DNA of 64,000 nt, taken from Isoetes taiwanensis. Lineage: Eukaryota > Streptophyta > Lycopodiopsida > Isoetales > Isoetaceae. Position numbers and translations under genes: made by a program. The DNA lies in contig JAJEKV010000014.1 in the NCBI GenBank assembly GCA_021234155.1, positions 12,129,836 to 12,193,835 of the forward strand. Direction: 5' to 3'. The stretch's first letter is position 1, and each line of letters opens with the position of its first letter. Under the pieces are notes generated by a model that saw nothing but the letters and a program-made list of their open reading frames with translations, was not told the DNA's origin and did no database searches. Shown here piece after piece: positions 1 to 10,793 of this stretch.

Positions 1-172
1 ATGACACTTGGCAATTCATTAGTAGAAATCCTTGTCTTGGAGTAGTTTGATAGTTCATTCTTCATTCTGCCTAACTGCAAACATGAACTCAATGAAAATA
101 TTAATTCTAAAATCAAGACAAAGTGAAATCTAACCTATCTAGTCTTAACTTCAACCCTAACTTATCTAAGTT

Positions 173-515
173 CTAGAGCATAAAAAGGGACAAGCATATA
201 TGCTGATCCCAATACCTTTTCAGATGGATGGTGTTGATGGGATTTGGAAGTGGCACCCCTGAAGTTAATTCCTTTAACCAATAAGAGTTGGTGCCTGCAG
301 GTTCCAACACCTCATAGGGACCTTCCCAAAGATTTTCGAACTTACTTGCTGGGTCTTCCCTTGATTTATTCCATTTAAGAACTAACTCTCCTGTCTTGAA
401 GGTTCCTTGTATTTTGTGAGCAGCTTTGAAAGCAGCCAAATCCTTGGCTTTTTTTAGCAGATTGGCATTCTCGGCCTCCATCCTATATTCTTCTAAATGC
501 AGAAGAGTGTCTAGT
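173..515 (-). pseudogene. Integrase C-terminal part of element H
   Basis: On the minus strand this encodes the integrase tail: the DTLLHLEEYRMEAENANLLKKAKDLAAFKAAHKIQG region, then GELVLKWNKSRED, then the GPY-type motif WEGPYEVLEPAGTNSYWL, ending HLKRYWDQHICLSLF near 173. This C-terminal domain binds DNA and helps target integration in Ty3/gypsy integrases. The first dozen residues of the open frame (up to 553) come from the T LTR and are not integrase. The upstream part of the same integrase starts at 31104 on the other side of T. It is closest to the F copy (DALLHLEEYR) rather than to T or P (LHLDEYR). Confidence 0.85.
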
Positions 516-517
516 CT
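513..517. repeat. Target site duplication AGTCT, left copy (element T)
   Basis: AGTCT lies immediately outside the left end of T and is repeated at 31099-31103 outside its right end. Both copies sit inside the integrase of H, so a single 5-bp staggered integration event explains the whole 30.6-kb block. Confidence 0.9.
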
Positions 518-2485
518 TGTTGACCCTAAACCTGGCTTAAAGGTCAACCACAAGGAACCAATTCAAGTTTTCACTCAAATTGGGGTTAGAACCTCCAGAT
601 CACTTGAGGTGATCAGTCTATGCAAGGAAATCCCAAAAACAAGTTCAGAAAGTTTGAGTTCTATTACCTTTCCCATTTCCAGAAAATGGTACCTTTGCCA
701 AAACAGATGTGGTGTCGAGGTGCAGATCGATTTTTTAAGTCAGATGCAATAGACTTGGTCAAAAAAGTGGTAGTTAACCAACAGTAAAATTCCTGACCAA
801 GTCAGAGACCTAATCTGTGAGTTATTCGAGCTCAAAGTGGGGTCAAATTTTGGTCAATAAAGGTCAAATGTAGAAAACAGTGATCAGAAATTGAGATTTG
901 GAGTTGCCAATCATCTTTTTGAGAAATTCCAAAGTAGATAGGTTGCAATGGTACTAGGGAAGAGGGGCAATCAATCAAATCTTCATTTGGAGGTGTAGAG
1001 GTATTTTTTGTGACTAGATTTGGCAAAATACAGTCAAAACTGTCTAAACCCGAGAGCAATTTTTTTGAATTTGAGCTATACTTGGTATTTTTGAATGATT
1101 CCAACTCCTTTGGCTTGCACAGGCCCTAAGATTAGATGGCAAGTGGTCCAAAAGTATGGAGAAACACACTAGAATTTTCTGTAGAATATTTTGTAGCAAG
1201 AATTGTAGAATAACATATCAGAAATGGATTTGACAACTTGGCAATTGATTTGAATTGATATGGAGGTAAATATATCATGATAACAGAATATAAGGATGCT
1301 TCATAGCTTTTAATCACAGGAAAATAATATTCTCAAGTCAATAAAGAATTTTTGAAGATAATGTCAACTGAATCTTGTGAATCCAGTTGAGGAGAGCTCA
1401 AGAACTTCAAGGATCGTCCAGATCTTGCTCAGCAATGATCAATATAGAATCTGAATACTTCTGGGCCTTCGAAAAACTTCTGTTATTGTTTCCCAGTATA
1501 TATGTTTTTGGTTTAACGGTTCCAGCATATTAGGGCTTAAATTTAGGCTTGATAAGATGCTTAAGAGCGGGAAATGCAGAAGTAGATAGGTTTCAGAGTT
1601 CAATGATTCCATTCCGGCGTGATTCGAGCAGGTTTCCATAATTAGGGTTCTTCGAAGGTATTTTTCCAGGAATTCCGCGATACGATGGCCGTATTTCTTG
1701 GGGTATAAACCAAGAATATGCTGTATTTATCAATTTTAGGAAGATAGGCCATGGTCCCTAAGGGTACCACAAAAATAATTATGAGTCTTTACTCATTTGG
1801 GTCTATGGCAACCCTAATTTCTTGGGGAATATTCTATATTGGTACCATAAATGGGATATTCAATGGAAAATATTTGAGTGGCATGGGTACTTGAAACACA
1901 ATGGTAAAGAACAAGGAGGTACAAAAACTTGTGAAAAAGAGACTAGGCCAAGGGTATGTGGTAAGGGTGCAATATGAAAAATGAAAATAAGGCAAAGGGA
2001 CATGAAATGGGTAGGGCATCCATGGGGAAAACAAAATGTATTAAGAAAGGTCTTTTTGGCAAGGCAAAATATGTTTTGCAAAAGGTGAGCAAAGAAGAAT
2101 ATAAGTGTGAGGGAAAATGACTAGGGGAAATTCAAAAAGGAAGGTGAGAATAAGATATGGGGGGGATAGGCAAAAAAATGGCTAAGGGATGGAACCAAAT
2201 ACCATGGGATCTTCCAAACTTTGAACTTCCAATCTTCAAAAAATGCCTCCCAAACTTCTTAACCCAGAATCTTCTAGAGCATATTCTTGACTAAGCACTT
2301 TGACCTTACCTCATGTGGGTTTTGAACCTTGAGCACTTGTTGACTTGAGAAATGAACACCTTTTGACCTCTATATCAATGTTGACTGCCAAGAATCTTCC
2401 AAACTTTGACCTAGTATGCCAGGATAAGTTGACCTAGTTTTGAATGCATGGATCACAATTAGCATGTTGCCCTTTGGGGGCAACA
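518..2485 (-). repeat. LTR_C of element T (3' LTR of copy T1)
   Basis: It is 1968 bp long and on the minus strand begins TGTTGCCC and ends GGGTCAACA. Its inner edge is the pre-LTR motif at 2486; its outer edge is the AGTCT duplication. It matches LTR_A and LTR_B closely over its length, including small unrelated open frames that are conserved only because the LTRs are copies. It contains the U5 hairpin (598-614) and the PBS echo (587-597). LTR_B lacks 191 bp that are present here (about 842-1032). Confidence 0.9.
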
Positions 2486-2522
2486 TCTCGCCAAAACAAG
2501 AAAAAGGCTGGTCCCCTCAGCC
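2486..2522 (-). promoter_or_regulatory. Pre-LTR hairpin and T-rich motif of T1 (PPT position)
   Basis: On the minus strand GGCTGAGGGGACCAGCC (2522-2506) forms a 5-bp stem with an AGGGGAC loop. It is followed by a T-rich stretch ending TTTTGGCGAGA directly at the LTR. Plus-strand DNA priming must start at this boundary, yet the tract is pyrimidine-rich rather than polypurine. Confidence 0.6.
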
Positions 2523-2992
2523 ATATAATGTCAAAAATGAATAACTAGAGGGGTCTTTAGCTTTGCACCAAGGTGTCTATGGTAGAACAAGAGTGTGAAT
2601 TGCAAATGTTGATGAAGAGAGTGTAAATGTGATGATGAAATGATGTGGATGGAATATGGTGAGTGAGAAAAGGCAGGAATGAGTGTGAAAATGACAGGGT
2701 GATGATGGAATGATGGTGAATGGAATATAGTGAGTGAGAGGAGGTGAGAGTGAGTGTGATTATGACAAGGTGATGATGAAATGGAGATGAAGTGAGTGTG
2801 CAAGTGTTTGAAACTTCGCCAAAACAAGAAAATGTGTGTATTCTTCTTGGTCTTCAACAAGTGCAACTCTGCTGTGATGGTAAAGATGCATTGCAGAGTG
2901 CTTTTCTTCTTTAGGGAATGAGAACAAGAATAAGGAGTTCAACTGGAAGGTAGGACTACTTATGACAGATGAAAGATATGGAGGAAGAGTGC
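2486..2992 (-). other. T1 3' noncoding region with pre-LTR motif
   Basis: On the minus strand this runs from the integrase end to the 3' LTR. It contains low-complexity CACTCAC/TTCCATTC-like DNA, an internal copy of the T-rich motif (2816-2833), a GGCTG/CAGCC hairpin (2506-2522) and the LTR-proximal T-rich motif (2486-2505). No gene is supported; open frames here are read-through from the deletion that fused integrase to this region. Confidence 0.75.
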
Positions 2993-5900
2993 ACCTTTTC
3001 AGGTGCAGGATATTGATTGGATTTGGCAGTGGCATTCCTGAAGCAACCTCTTGTAACCAATAAGAGTTAGTACCTGCAGGGTCCTTCCCAAATGTTGTCA
3101 AATTTGCCAGCTGAGTCTTCCTTTGACTTGTTCCATTTGAGAACAAGCTCTCCTTTCTTAAAGGTGCCTTGTATTTTGTGTGCAGCCTTGAATGCAACCA
3201 GATCTTTGGCCTTTTTCAGCAAATTAGTATTCTCAGCCTCCATTCTATATTCATCTAGGTGCAACAAGGCATCCAATCTTTCCTGCAAGGCATGTTCAAA
3301 AGGTAAACATAGTTTATAAGCCAACCTCAAGGAAGGCAACTCAAGTTCCACTGGTAAGACTGCCTCTATGCCATAAACCAAATTGAAAGGTGTATGATTT
3401 GTAGCTGTTTTGATAGTGACTCTATAAGCCCAAAGTGCATCCACTATTTTGACATGCCAATCTCTCTTGTTGATCTCAACTGTCTTCTGCAAGATATTTT
3501 TCAACACTTTGTTAGTGGCTTCGGCTTGTCCATTACCTTGGGGATAGTATGAGGAGCTTTTGGTATGCTTGACCTTCAAGATGTTCAACAAGTTAGTAAT
3601 AACTTCATTAACAAAAGGCGTGCCCCTATCAGAATGCAACTGAAAAGGAACACCAAACCTGGAACAAACATACTCATGTAAAATCTTTGCGGTTTGTGGC
3701 AGCATTAGCACGGCTTCACATTTAGTAAAATAATCTGTGGCCACAATGATATGTTGATGTTGACCTGCAGAAGAAGGATTAATAGGACCAATATAATCTA
3801 ATCCCCAAATTTGAAAAGGCCCTGGAGATATGATGGGATTAAGGGCAGCTGGAAGTAAAATTCTTTTGCTAAAGATTTGGCATTGATAGCAAGTTTTTAT
3901 AATATCATAACAATCTTAAAAAACAGTAGGCCAATAGTATCCAGACCTGAGAATCTTTTTTGATGTAGTATCACCAGCAAAATGCCCCCCACAAATACCT
4001 TTGTGCATTTCCCTGATGATTAGAGCAGACTCACTTTCATTCACACATCTCAGCAAGACTCCATCTCGGTTGACTTTGCACAAGACGTTGTCTATCATCT
4101 TGAATTGTCTGCATTTATCCTTGAGTCTCCTTTTTTGGTTTGAAGTGAGGCTTGAAGAGATAATTCCATGTTGTAAGAAGTCCCTAATAGGTTGTTGCCA
4201 CCCACCATCAGCTTGATCTTCTGGAGTTACCTCTACATGAGCTACTGCAGGTGAAATGTCAGCAGTATCCAACTCATCTTCATGGTCAAAAAATATATAA
4301 GGCAAATAAAGACTAGGACTTCGTACCAAATGTAATTCTTTTACAGAAATATCATAACTTTGCAACTTACAAGCCCATCTTTGGATTTTTGGCTTACTGG
4401 TTGCTTTACCAAATAGTAGACCCATTGGGTTTTGCTTCATGTAGACTTGGACTTGACTTTTCAGAAGCAAGTGTCCCTGCCTATTGATAAGAAACATGAG
4501 GGCAGCAACACTTTTTTCTATTCTGGTATATCTTTCCTCTAGAGCAGACCATTGTTTACTTGCAAACACTATGGTATGTTTCTCCTGCAAAATGGCTAAC
4601 CCTATAGCTTTTTTAGTAACAGTAATATAAACTTCAAATGGCATATTCAAATCTGGTTTTCTCAAAAGTGTGGCTTCACATATGGATTGAATGAGAAAGT
4701 CAAAAGCCTCTTGGCATTCTGAAGTCCATGTGATAGGTATATGCTTACTTTCAGACTTGGAGAACTTACCTACCCTTGTCAATCTAGAAATGGGGCTCAA
4801 AATATGAGCAAAATTAGGAATATACATCCTAAGGAAACTTGTCATACCAACAAAACTTTTGACCTGTTTTAGGTTCTTGGGAGGTGCTAATTTTTTGAGA
4901 GCTTCAATCTTGTCTTGAGCAACTTGAATGCCTTGGCTGGATACTTCATGCCCTAAGAGTTGTCCTTTTGATGCAAAAAAGATGCATTTCTTTGGGCTCC
5001 TGCACAAAGAACAAATTTTTGCAAGTAGCTCCACATGATTAGATGGATGAGAACCCAAGCAAAGGTCATCTAAGTACACCCTGAACTCTTCAGCAGACAT
5101 TGATTTGAAAATAACATCCATTGCCCTTTGGAAGGTAGCTAGAGCATTCATCAAACAAAAAGGCATTCTTTTCATAGCATATGTACCCCAGGGAGTGATA
5201 AAAGAAGTTTTTGGTTGGTCTTCTTCTTTGATGCTGATCTGGTTGAATCCTGAGAATCCATCCAAAAATGAATACACTTCCTTACCTGCTACAGCATATA
5301 AGATCTCTTCTAAAAAAGGCAAAGGGTAACAATCCTTGATGGTGGCTTTGTTGAGATCTCGGTAATCAATGCAAATTCTTAAGGCACCACTTTTCTTCTC
5401 TACAGGAACAATGCAAGATACCCATTCTGGATTAATGATTTCAATAATCACACCTGCATCTAACATCTTGTTCAATTCATCCCTTATTAGCCCCATAAGG
5501 GAAGCATTGATCCTCCTTAATTTTTGAAAAACAGGTTTACAACCTTCCTTGATTTTAATTTCAAATTGGCATACCTCAGTTTTGATACCTGATAGTTCTG
5601 AATAGTCCCAAGCAAATACATCTTTTCTTTCTTCAAAGAATATTTGTATGCTCTCCCTGTTTTGATATTCAATCAAATCTCCAACAAACAGAGTTCTAGG
5701 TGTACCATTTTTTGTGATCACAATCTCTTCAGTCTCCTTCTTTTCTGATGCATCAATAGTCAAAATAGGACAGAGTGCTTTTACTTCATTGTCATCAAGG
5801 TCATCTTCAGGAATAGCTCCCTCAGTCAAATGTGACATGAGAGTTTCCCTACACAGGGCATCAGCCTCAAAATTCTTTTCTCTTGGGATATGAGTGATCC

Positions 5901-7488
5901 TCCATGAAGCAAAACTTGAGAGCACTCCCATTGCCTGATTCTTCAAAAGCTCCATATCTGCATTTTTTGTTTGATAATCTCCTGAAACTTGTCTGCAAAT
6001 TAATTGGGAATCACCATAAATATGGATATTGGCAATATCCATAGCTTTGGCTTCTTGAAGACCTGCAATCAAAGCTTTATATTCTGCCACATTAGAAGTG
6101 ACCTGAGGAAGAATCCTCCCTACCTTAGCCAAAAGTTTATGAGAAGAATCTTTCAAAATAGCAGCAGATGATGCAACATTTAATTTTTTAGAGATACCTC
6201 CATCAAACCATAGAAAACCTGTTGGTCCTTGTTTGCTGGGAAGTGCACACTCCATAATAAGGGGAACCATTTCACATTTTCTCGGTTTGGTATTTTTTAA
6301 CCTGTAAGATCCCAAAGGCTCCTCAATTAGCATTTCTTTAATAAAGTTTACCTCTTCTTTGGAATCATAGGAGCCTTCTTGATTGTAAATAGTAGCAGTT
6401 TGGGAGCCATTGGAGATGGTACATCTCCCTTGAGACCAGACTGGCCTAGCATCCACAGTAGCTAGCCATCTCCTCCCTAAAAGTAGGTCATAGATATCAG
6501 ATTCATCTCCTATATCTTCAAAGGCCACCACAATAAAGTTAGCAGCTACAATTATGCCTTCTGTATTAACAGGCACTTTAGTCACCACACCAATAGGAGA
6601 AATTTTAGCATTATAAAAAGATCTTAGTAATATGGAAGCTCTCTTGTCCACCTCGAAATCACACTTCTTCATAATGTGATATGGCATGATGTTTAGGGGA
6701 GATCCCCCATCAAGTAATACATTGGAAAAGGTAAAACCTCCTAGAGCAGCTGAACATGTAAATGCTCCAGGGTCTTCTTCATTCTGTGCTAGAATAAGAT
6801 CAGTGGCATCAGTGAAGTTTATACAAGCATTTAATTGTTCACCACTAGTTTGCTGAAGCACTCTTTTCCTGTAGCTGGGTGCAATCTTTAACAATGTGAA
6901 AAGATCCACACTCACCTTAGAGTTTTTGAGCAAGATATCCACTTCATCAAGGTCTTGGTCTTTCTTACCAAATTTTTGCTGTGGAGGTGGAGCTATCACT
7001 TGAGCAGGTATTTCCATTGTAGGTGAGGGAGACCTAGTTGTGGGATGCCTACTCGATTCAGCATGTGCATTGACTTCATTCATTCTTCTGGTTTGCACTA
7101 CCATAACTTCTTCAGTCTTGGGAGCTTCTGTAGCCTGAATAAACCTTATTGAAGTACTTGGTTCAGTAAACCTCACAGAAGGTTTAGGTTCTGACCTTTT
7201 TTCTTGTTCCTGCTTGGCAAAGTATTCTTTAACAGCATATTTAACATCAGTATGGCCAACTTCTTTGCAGAAAGAACAAACAGGACATTCTTTTCCAAAG
7301 TGGCCTTTCCTATTACATTTAGGACACACTTGCCAATAGCAAATTTCTGATGGATGAGTATTCCTATTGCAATGGACACATTCAGGGTAAGTTTTACCTG
7401 TTCTTGCAGTTTTGAGCTCAACTAGTTGTTTGGTTAACTCTGCTAAAGCCTCAGTAACCTTAGATAGGTCTGATTTAACCTCTGCAAC
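2993..7488 (-). pseudogene. Pol of copy T1: zinc knuckles, PR, aRH, RT, degenerate RH, IN
   Basis: This is one minus-strand frame from 7488 to 3916, continued in the same frame from 3915 to about 3075. Order: CCHC knuckles (from about 7390), protease with LLDGGSPLNIMP near 6710, aRH (FDGG near 6205; EYKAL; GDSQL; EADAL near 5855), RT (CIDYRDLN, FLDGFSGFNQI, YLDD near 5075), RT-linked RNase H without catalytic acids (about 4650-4350), integrase HHCC and D,D35E core. Breaks: a stop at 3916-3918, a deletion after the first integrase Asp (W-A-E-A-I-P-L region lost), a roughly 18-bp in-frame RT deletion (NPKKC region), a 16-bp deletion before the C-terminus, and the shared 413-bp deletion after HLKR. 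RT carries FCLMNALATF in place of FGLMNAPATF. Confidence 0.88.
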
Positions 7489-8292
7489 TTAAGAACTAGC
7501 TTCCTCCTCCTTAGATTTCTTCTTTTCTTTCTGTATGGCATACACTGGAATGGAAGGGTGATGGTCATAATGTGCATCAGTAGCATCATGGTAAAAAGGA
7601 TCATGGCCATGGTGGGAGATATGGTGCTTATCAGGCAAGGTAGAGAGCATTTGAGTCAGATCAGTAGTTTTGGCAAAGACTTTGTATATGGAATCAAATC
7701 CTTCAGCAGCTTGGATCTTAAGCAATTTTCTTTGGATATCTGGTCTTCTTTCCAGACCATTGATGAAAGCAGTTACTAAAAAAAGTGTGGGAATTGTGAC
7801 CTGTGCTCTTTGACACCTGCTCATAAATGTGCTAAATCTTTCTTTGTACTGATTCACACTCTCCCCTGCATGTATAGAAAAGCTTTGCAATTCATTAACC
7901 AAATCTTTGGGAGCAGCTAACTTACCAAACCTGTCCAGAAATTTTTTATCGAGTTCATCCCATGAGGTGGTACCCATTAACTTCTCATAAGTTAACCAAG
8001 CACCAGCTTCACTCTCATCTTTGAAACATTTTTCAAATTCTGAAAGCTTGCACCCTTTCTTGAAACCATAATCCCTGTAGTAGTCTTCAAATATTCTCAA
8101 AAAATGGTTAGCACTCATGCTGGAATCAAAGGTAGGCAAAGGAACAGGGACATTCAACTCAAACTGGTATGGCATGTTCTGGAGTAAGCTAGTTGAGAAA
8201 CTTGAAGGCAATGGCCTTTCTCTGCAATGATCTGATACATCAACATCTTCCAATGGTTCTGATTCTGCTGGAAATTTTTGCTTTGGAGCCAT
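7489..8292 (-). pseudogene. Gag N-terminal part of copy T1
   Basis: This encodes the capsid-like Gag. It starts at the ATG at 8292 (MAPKQKF), 21 nt past the PBS, the start shared by all copies here. Visible features: PLPTFDSSMSANHFLRIFEDYYRDYGF near residue 50, and ESVNQYKERFSTFMSRC and QRKLLKIQAAEGFDSIYKVF further on, all typical of plant Ty3/gypsy Gag. A CAA-to-TAA change at 7489-7491 ends the frame just before the zinc knuckles; the frame is otherwise continuous with Pol. Copy T2 has the same C-to-T change, so the stop predates the tandem duplication or was present in the source element. Confidence 0.88.
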
Positions 8293-8312
8293 GAGTTCTG
8301 AGATCCAGGAAG

Positions 8313-8330
8313 ATCTCGGTAGAACCTCCA
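8313..8330 (-). promoter_or_regulatory. Primer binding site of T1 (tRNA-Gln type)
   Basis: On the minus strand TGGAGGTTCTACCGAGAT starts 3 nt (TTT) after the CAACA end of LTR_B. Its complement ends ...GGTAGAACCTCCA, which fits the acceptor stem and CCA of plant tRNA-Gln, recalled rather than searched. Confidence 0.72.
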
Positions 8331-8333
8331 AAA

Positions 8334-10102
8334 TGTTGACCCTAAACCTGGCTTAAAGGTCAACCACAAGGAACCAATTCAAGTTTTCACTCAAATTGGG
8401 GTTAGAACCTCCAGATCACTTGAGGTGATCAGTCTATGCAAGGGAATCCCAAAAACAAGTTCAGAAAGTTTGAGTACCTTTCCCATTTCCAGAAAATGGT
8501 ACCTTTGCCAAAACAGATGTGGTGTCGAGGTGCAGATCGATTTTTTAAGTCAGATGCAATAGACTTGGTCAAAAAAGTGGTAGTTAACCAACAGTAAAAT
8601 TCCTGACCAAGTCAGAGACCTAATCTGTGAGTTATTCGAGCTCAAAGTGGGGTCAAAACTGTCTAAACCCGAGAGCAATTTTTTTGAATTTGAGCTATAC
8701 TTGGTATTTTTGAATGATTCCAACTCCTTTGGCTTGCACAGGCCCTAAGATTAGATGGCAAGTGGTCCAAAAGTATGGAGAAACACACTAGAATTTTCTG
8801 TAGAATATTTTGTAGCAAGAATTGTAGAATAACATATCAGAAATGGATTTGACAACTTGGCAATTGATTTGAATTGATATGGAGGTAAATATATCATGAT
8901 AACAGAATATAAGGATGCTTCATAGCTTTTAATCACAGGAAAATAATATTCTCAAGTCAATAAAGAATTTTTGAAGATAATGTCAACTGAATCTTGTGAA
9001 TCCAGTTGAGGAGAGCTCAAGAACTTCAAGGATCGTCCAGATCTTGCTCAGCAATGATCAATGTAGAATCTGAATACTTCTGGGCCTTCGAAAAACTTCT
9101 GTTATTGTTTCCCAGTATATATGTTTTTGGTTTAACGGTTCCAGCATATTAGGGCTTAAATTTAGGCTTGATAAGATGCTTAAGAGCGGGAAATGCAGAA
9201 GTAGATAGGTTTCAGAGTTCAATGATACCATTCCGGCGTGATTCGAGCAGGTTTCCATAATTAGGGTTCTTCGAAGGTATTTTTCCAGGAATTCCGCGAT
9301 ACGATGGCCGTATTTCTTGGGGTATAAACCAAGAATATGCTGTATTTATCAATTTTAGGAAGATAGGCCATGGTCCCTAAGGGTACCACAAAAATAATTA
9401 TGAGTCTTTACTCATTTGGGTCTATGGCAACCCTAATTTCTTGGGGAATATTCTAGATTGGTACCATAAATGGGATATTCAATAGAAAATATTTGAGTGG
9501 CATGGGTACTTGAAACACAATGGTAAAGAACAAGGAGGTACAAAAACTTGTGAAAAAGAGATTAGGCCAAGGGTATGTGGTAAGGGTGCAATATGAAAAA
9601 TGAAAATAAGGCAAAGGGACATGAAATGGGTAGGGCATCCATGGGGAAAACAAAATGTATTAAGAAAGGTCTTTTTGGCAAGGCAAAATATGTTTTGCAA
9701 AAGGTGAGCAAAGAAGAATATAAGTGTGAGGGAAAATGACTAGGGGAAATTCAAAAAGGAAGGTGAGAATAAGATATGGGGGGGATAGGCAAAAAAATGG
9801 CTAAGGGATGGAACCAAATACCATGGGATCTTCCAAACTTTGAACTTCCAATCTTCAAAAAATGCCTCCCAAACTTCTTAACCCAGAATCTTCTAGAGCA
9901 TATTCTTGACTAAGCACTTTGACCTCGAATAAAGTACCTCATGTGGGTTTTGAACCTTGAGCACTTGTTGACTTGAGAAATGAACACCTTTTGACCTCCA
10001 TATCAATGTTGACTGCCAAGAATCTTCCAAACTTTGACCTAGTATGCCAGGATAATTTGACCTAGTTTTGAATGCATGGATCACAATTAGCATGTTGCCC
10101 TT
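8334..10102 (-). repeat. LTR_B of element T, main part (shared middle LTR)
   Basis: It has a PBS on one side (8313-8330) and, after removal of X, the pre-LTR motif of copy T2 on the other (23325 onward), so it is both the 5' LTR of T1 and the 3' LTR of T2. A private 191-bp deletion between two GTCAAA repeats removes the segment equivalent to about 842-1032. X interrupts it inside its 5'-terminal hairpin; the last 11 bp lie at 23314-23324. Confidence 0.88.
10098..10102. repeat. Target site duplication CCCTT, left copy (element X)
   Basis: CCCTT at 10098-10102 is repeated at 23309-23313. It falls inside the terminal palindrome of LTR_B. Confidence 0.88.
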
Positions 10103-10793
10103 CGTTGGCGGATTTTTCCCACAACCCCCAACAGGTGGCCTCAAAGGCAGAAATCCGGATCACATTGGGTGCTGCAATATAAGATCAGAAGCTGCAATAT
10201 GAAATCAGAGATTTGAAGAAAAACTTGGAATGGAATAACTTTGGGCCCAAAAGAAAATTCATATAAGCACAAAACTTCAAATACAAAAGGGTCCCTCCAT
10301 GTCTCTGAACCATGGAGGGGCCATTGATCCAATTCAAGGAGGAGCTGCCACCATCCCCAAGAATTTGGAGCAAGGCAAGAGGAGGAGCTCGTGCTCCTCA
10401 AGAACCTTTTATAAACATTACTTCTTATCTTGACCTTTGATTTTTTGCCTCTTAATCTCCACCTTTGATCTTGCCTCTTCATCTTCACCTTTAATTTCGA
10501 CCCCTTCATCTCCACCCTTGATCTTGCCTCTTTATCTCAACCTTTAATTTTTGTTTTTTTTTAATCTCCACCTTTGATCTTGCCTCTTCATCTTAGCCTT
10601 AGATAATGTACCCCTCTTCAACCATTAAAAATCTTAGAAGCCCTTAAATTTAAACAACTAGATCTAGGCCCTTTTATTTTTTGGTGCCTTAGACCTTTAC
10701 AACATTTGGGCTTTATAATCGACCCCCCCCCCTCCAATGGTTCTTTTTCTTTTCTTTTTTCATGTTGACCGGGGGCCAAAAACCCGGTCAACA
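10103..10793 (-). repeat. X 3' LTR (left)
   Basis: It is 691 bp and nearly identical to 22622-23308; differences include the C-run near 10725 and a T-run near 10550. The first base at 10103 is C where the partner has T, a change in the TG terminus. Inside, 10429-10600 holds several imperfect 25-30-bp repeats of an ATCTCCACCTTTGATCTTGCC type. On the minus strand it starts with the 31-nt hairpin at 10763-10793. Confidence 0.87.
10763..10793 (-). repeat. X LTR 5'-terminal hairpin (11-bp stem)
   Basis: On the minus strand TGTTGACCGGG pairs perfectly with CCCGGTCAACA across a 9-nt loop, starting at the first base of the LTR. The same hairpin is at 23278-23308. It is the longest version of a terminal hairpin found in every LTR family of the window. 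Confidence 0.82.

Larger units (their letters stand above)
1..517 (-). mobile_element. Element H, left fragment (Ty3/gypsy, minus strand)
   Basis: This is the downstream end of an old minus-strand Ty3/gypsy element: the integrase C-terminus (about 173-515) and 172 bp of 3' noncoding DNA that runs off the window. It is split from the rest of H (31099-34419) by tandem element T. The AGTCT duplication at 513-517 recurs at 31099-31103, and the integrase reading continues across the gap at the same codon region, so both pieces belong to one element. No other feature is seen in 1-172. Confidence 0.88.

Noticed and set aside
173-553. A protein starting MWLTFKPGLGST followed by integrase
   Set aside because: The first residues come from the T LTR end; the junction is the AGTCT insertion site, not a real start.
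1132-1317. A 61-residue frame identical at 8751-8936, which looks like a conserved small gene
   Set aside because: It lies in LTR_C and LTR_B, which are copies of one sequence; identity reflects LTR duplication, there is no codon-type variation, and F and P LTRs do not keep the frame.
1834-2081. Hydrophobic frames in the LTRs that resemble small membrane proteins
   Set aside because: Within LTR U3; present only as LTR copies and altered between LTR_A, LTR_B and LTR_C.
2506-2522. The GGCTG/CAGCC hairpin followed by a T-rich tract as a bacterial-type terminator
   Set aside because: The context is a plant retrotransposon PPT position; position and covariation relative to the LTR fit an element signal better.
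10429-10600. Repeats of 25-30 bp in the X LTR as a possible CRISPR-like array
   Set aside because: Units are contiguous and imperfect with no unique spacers; they are LTR-internal tandem repeats present in both X LTRs.
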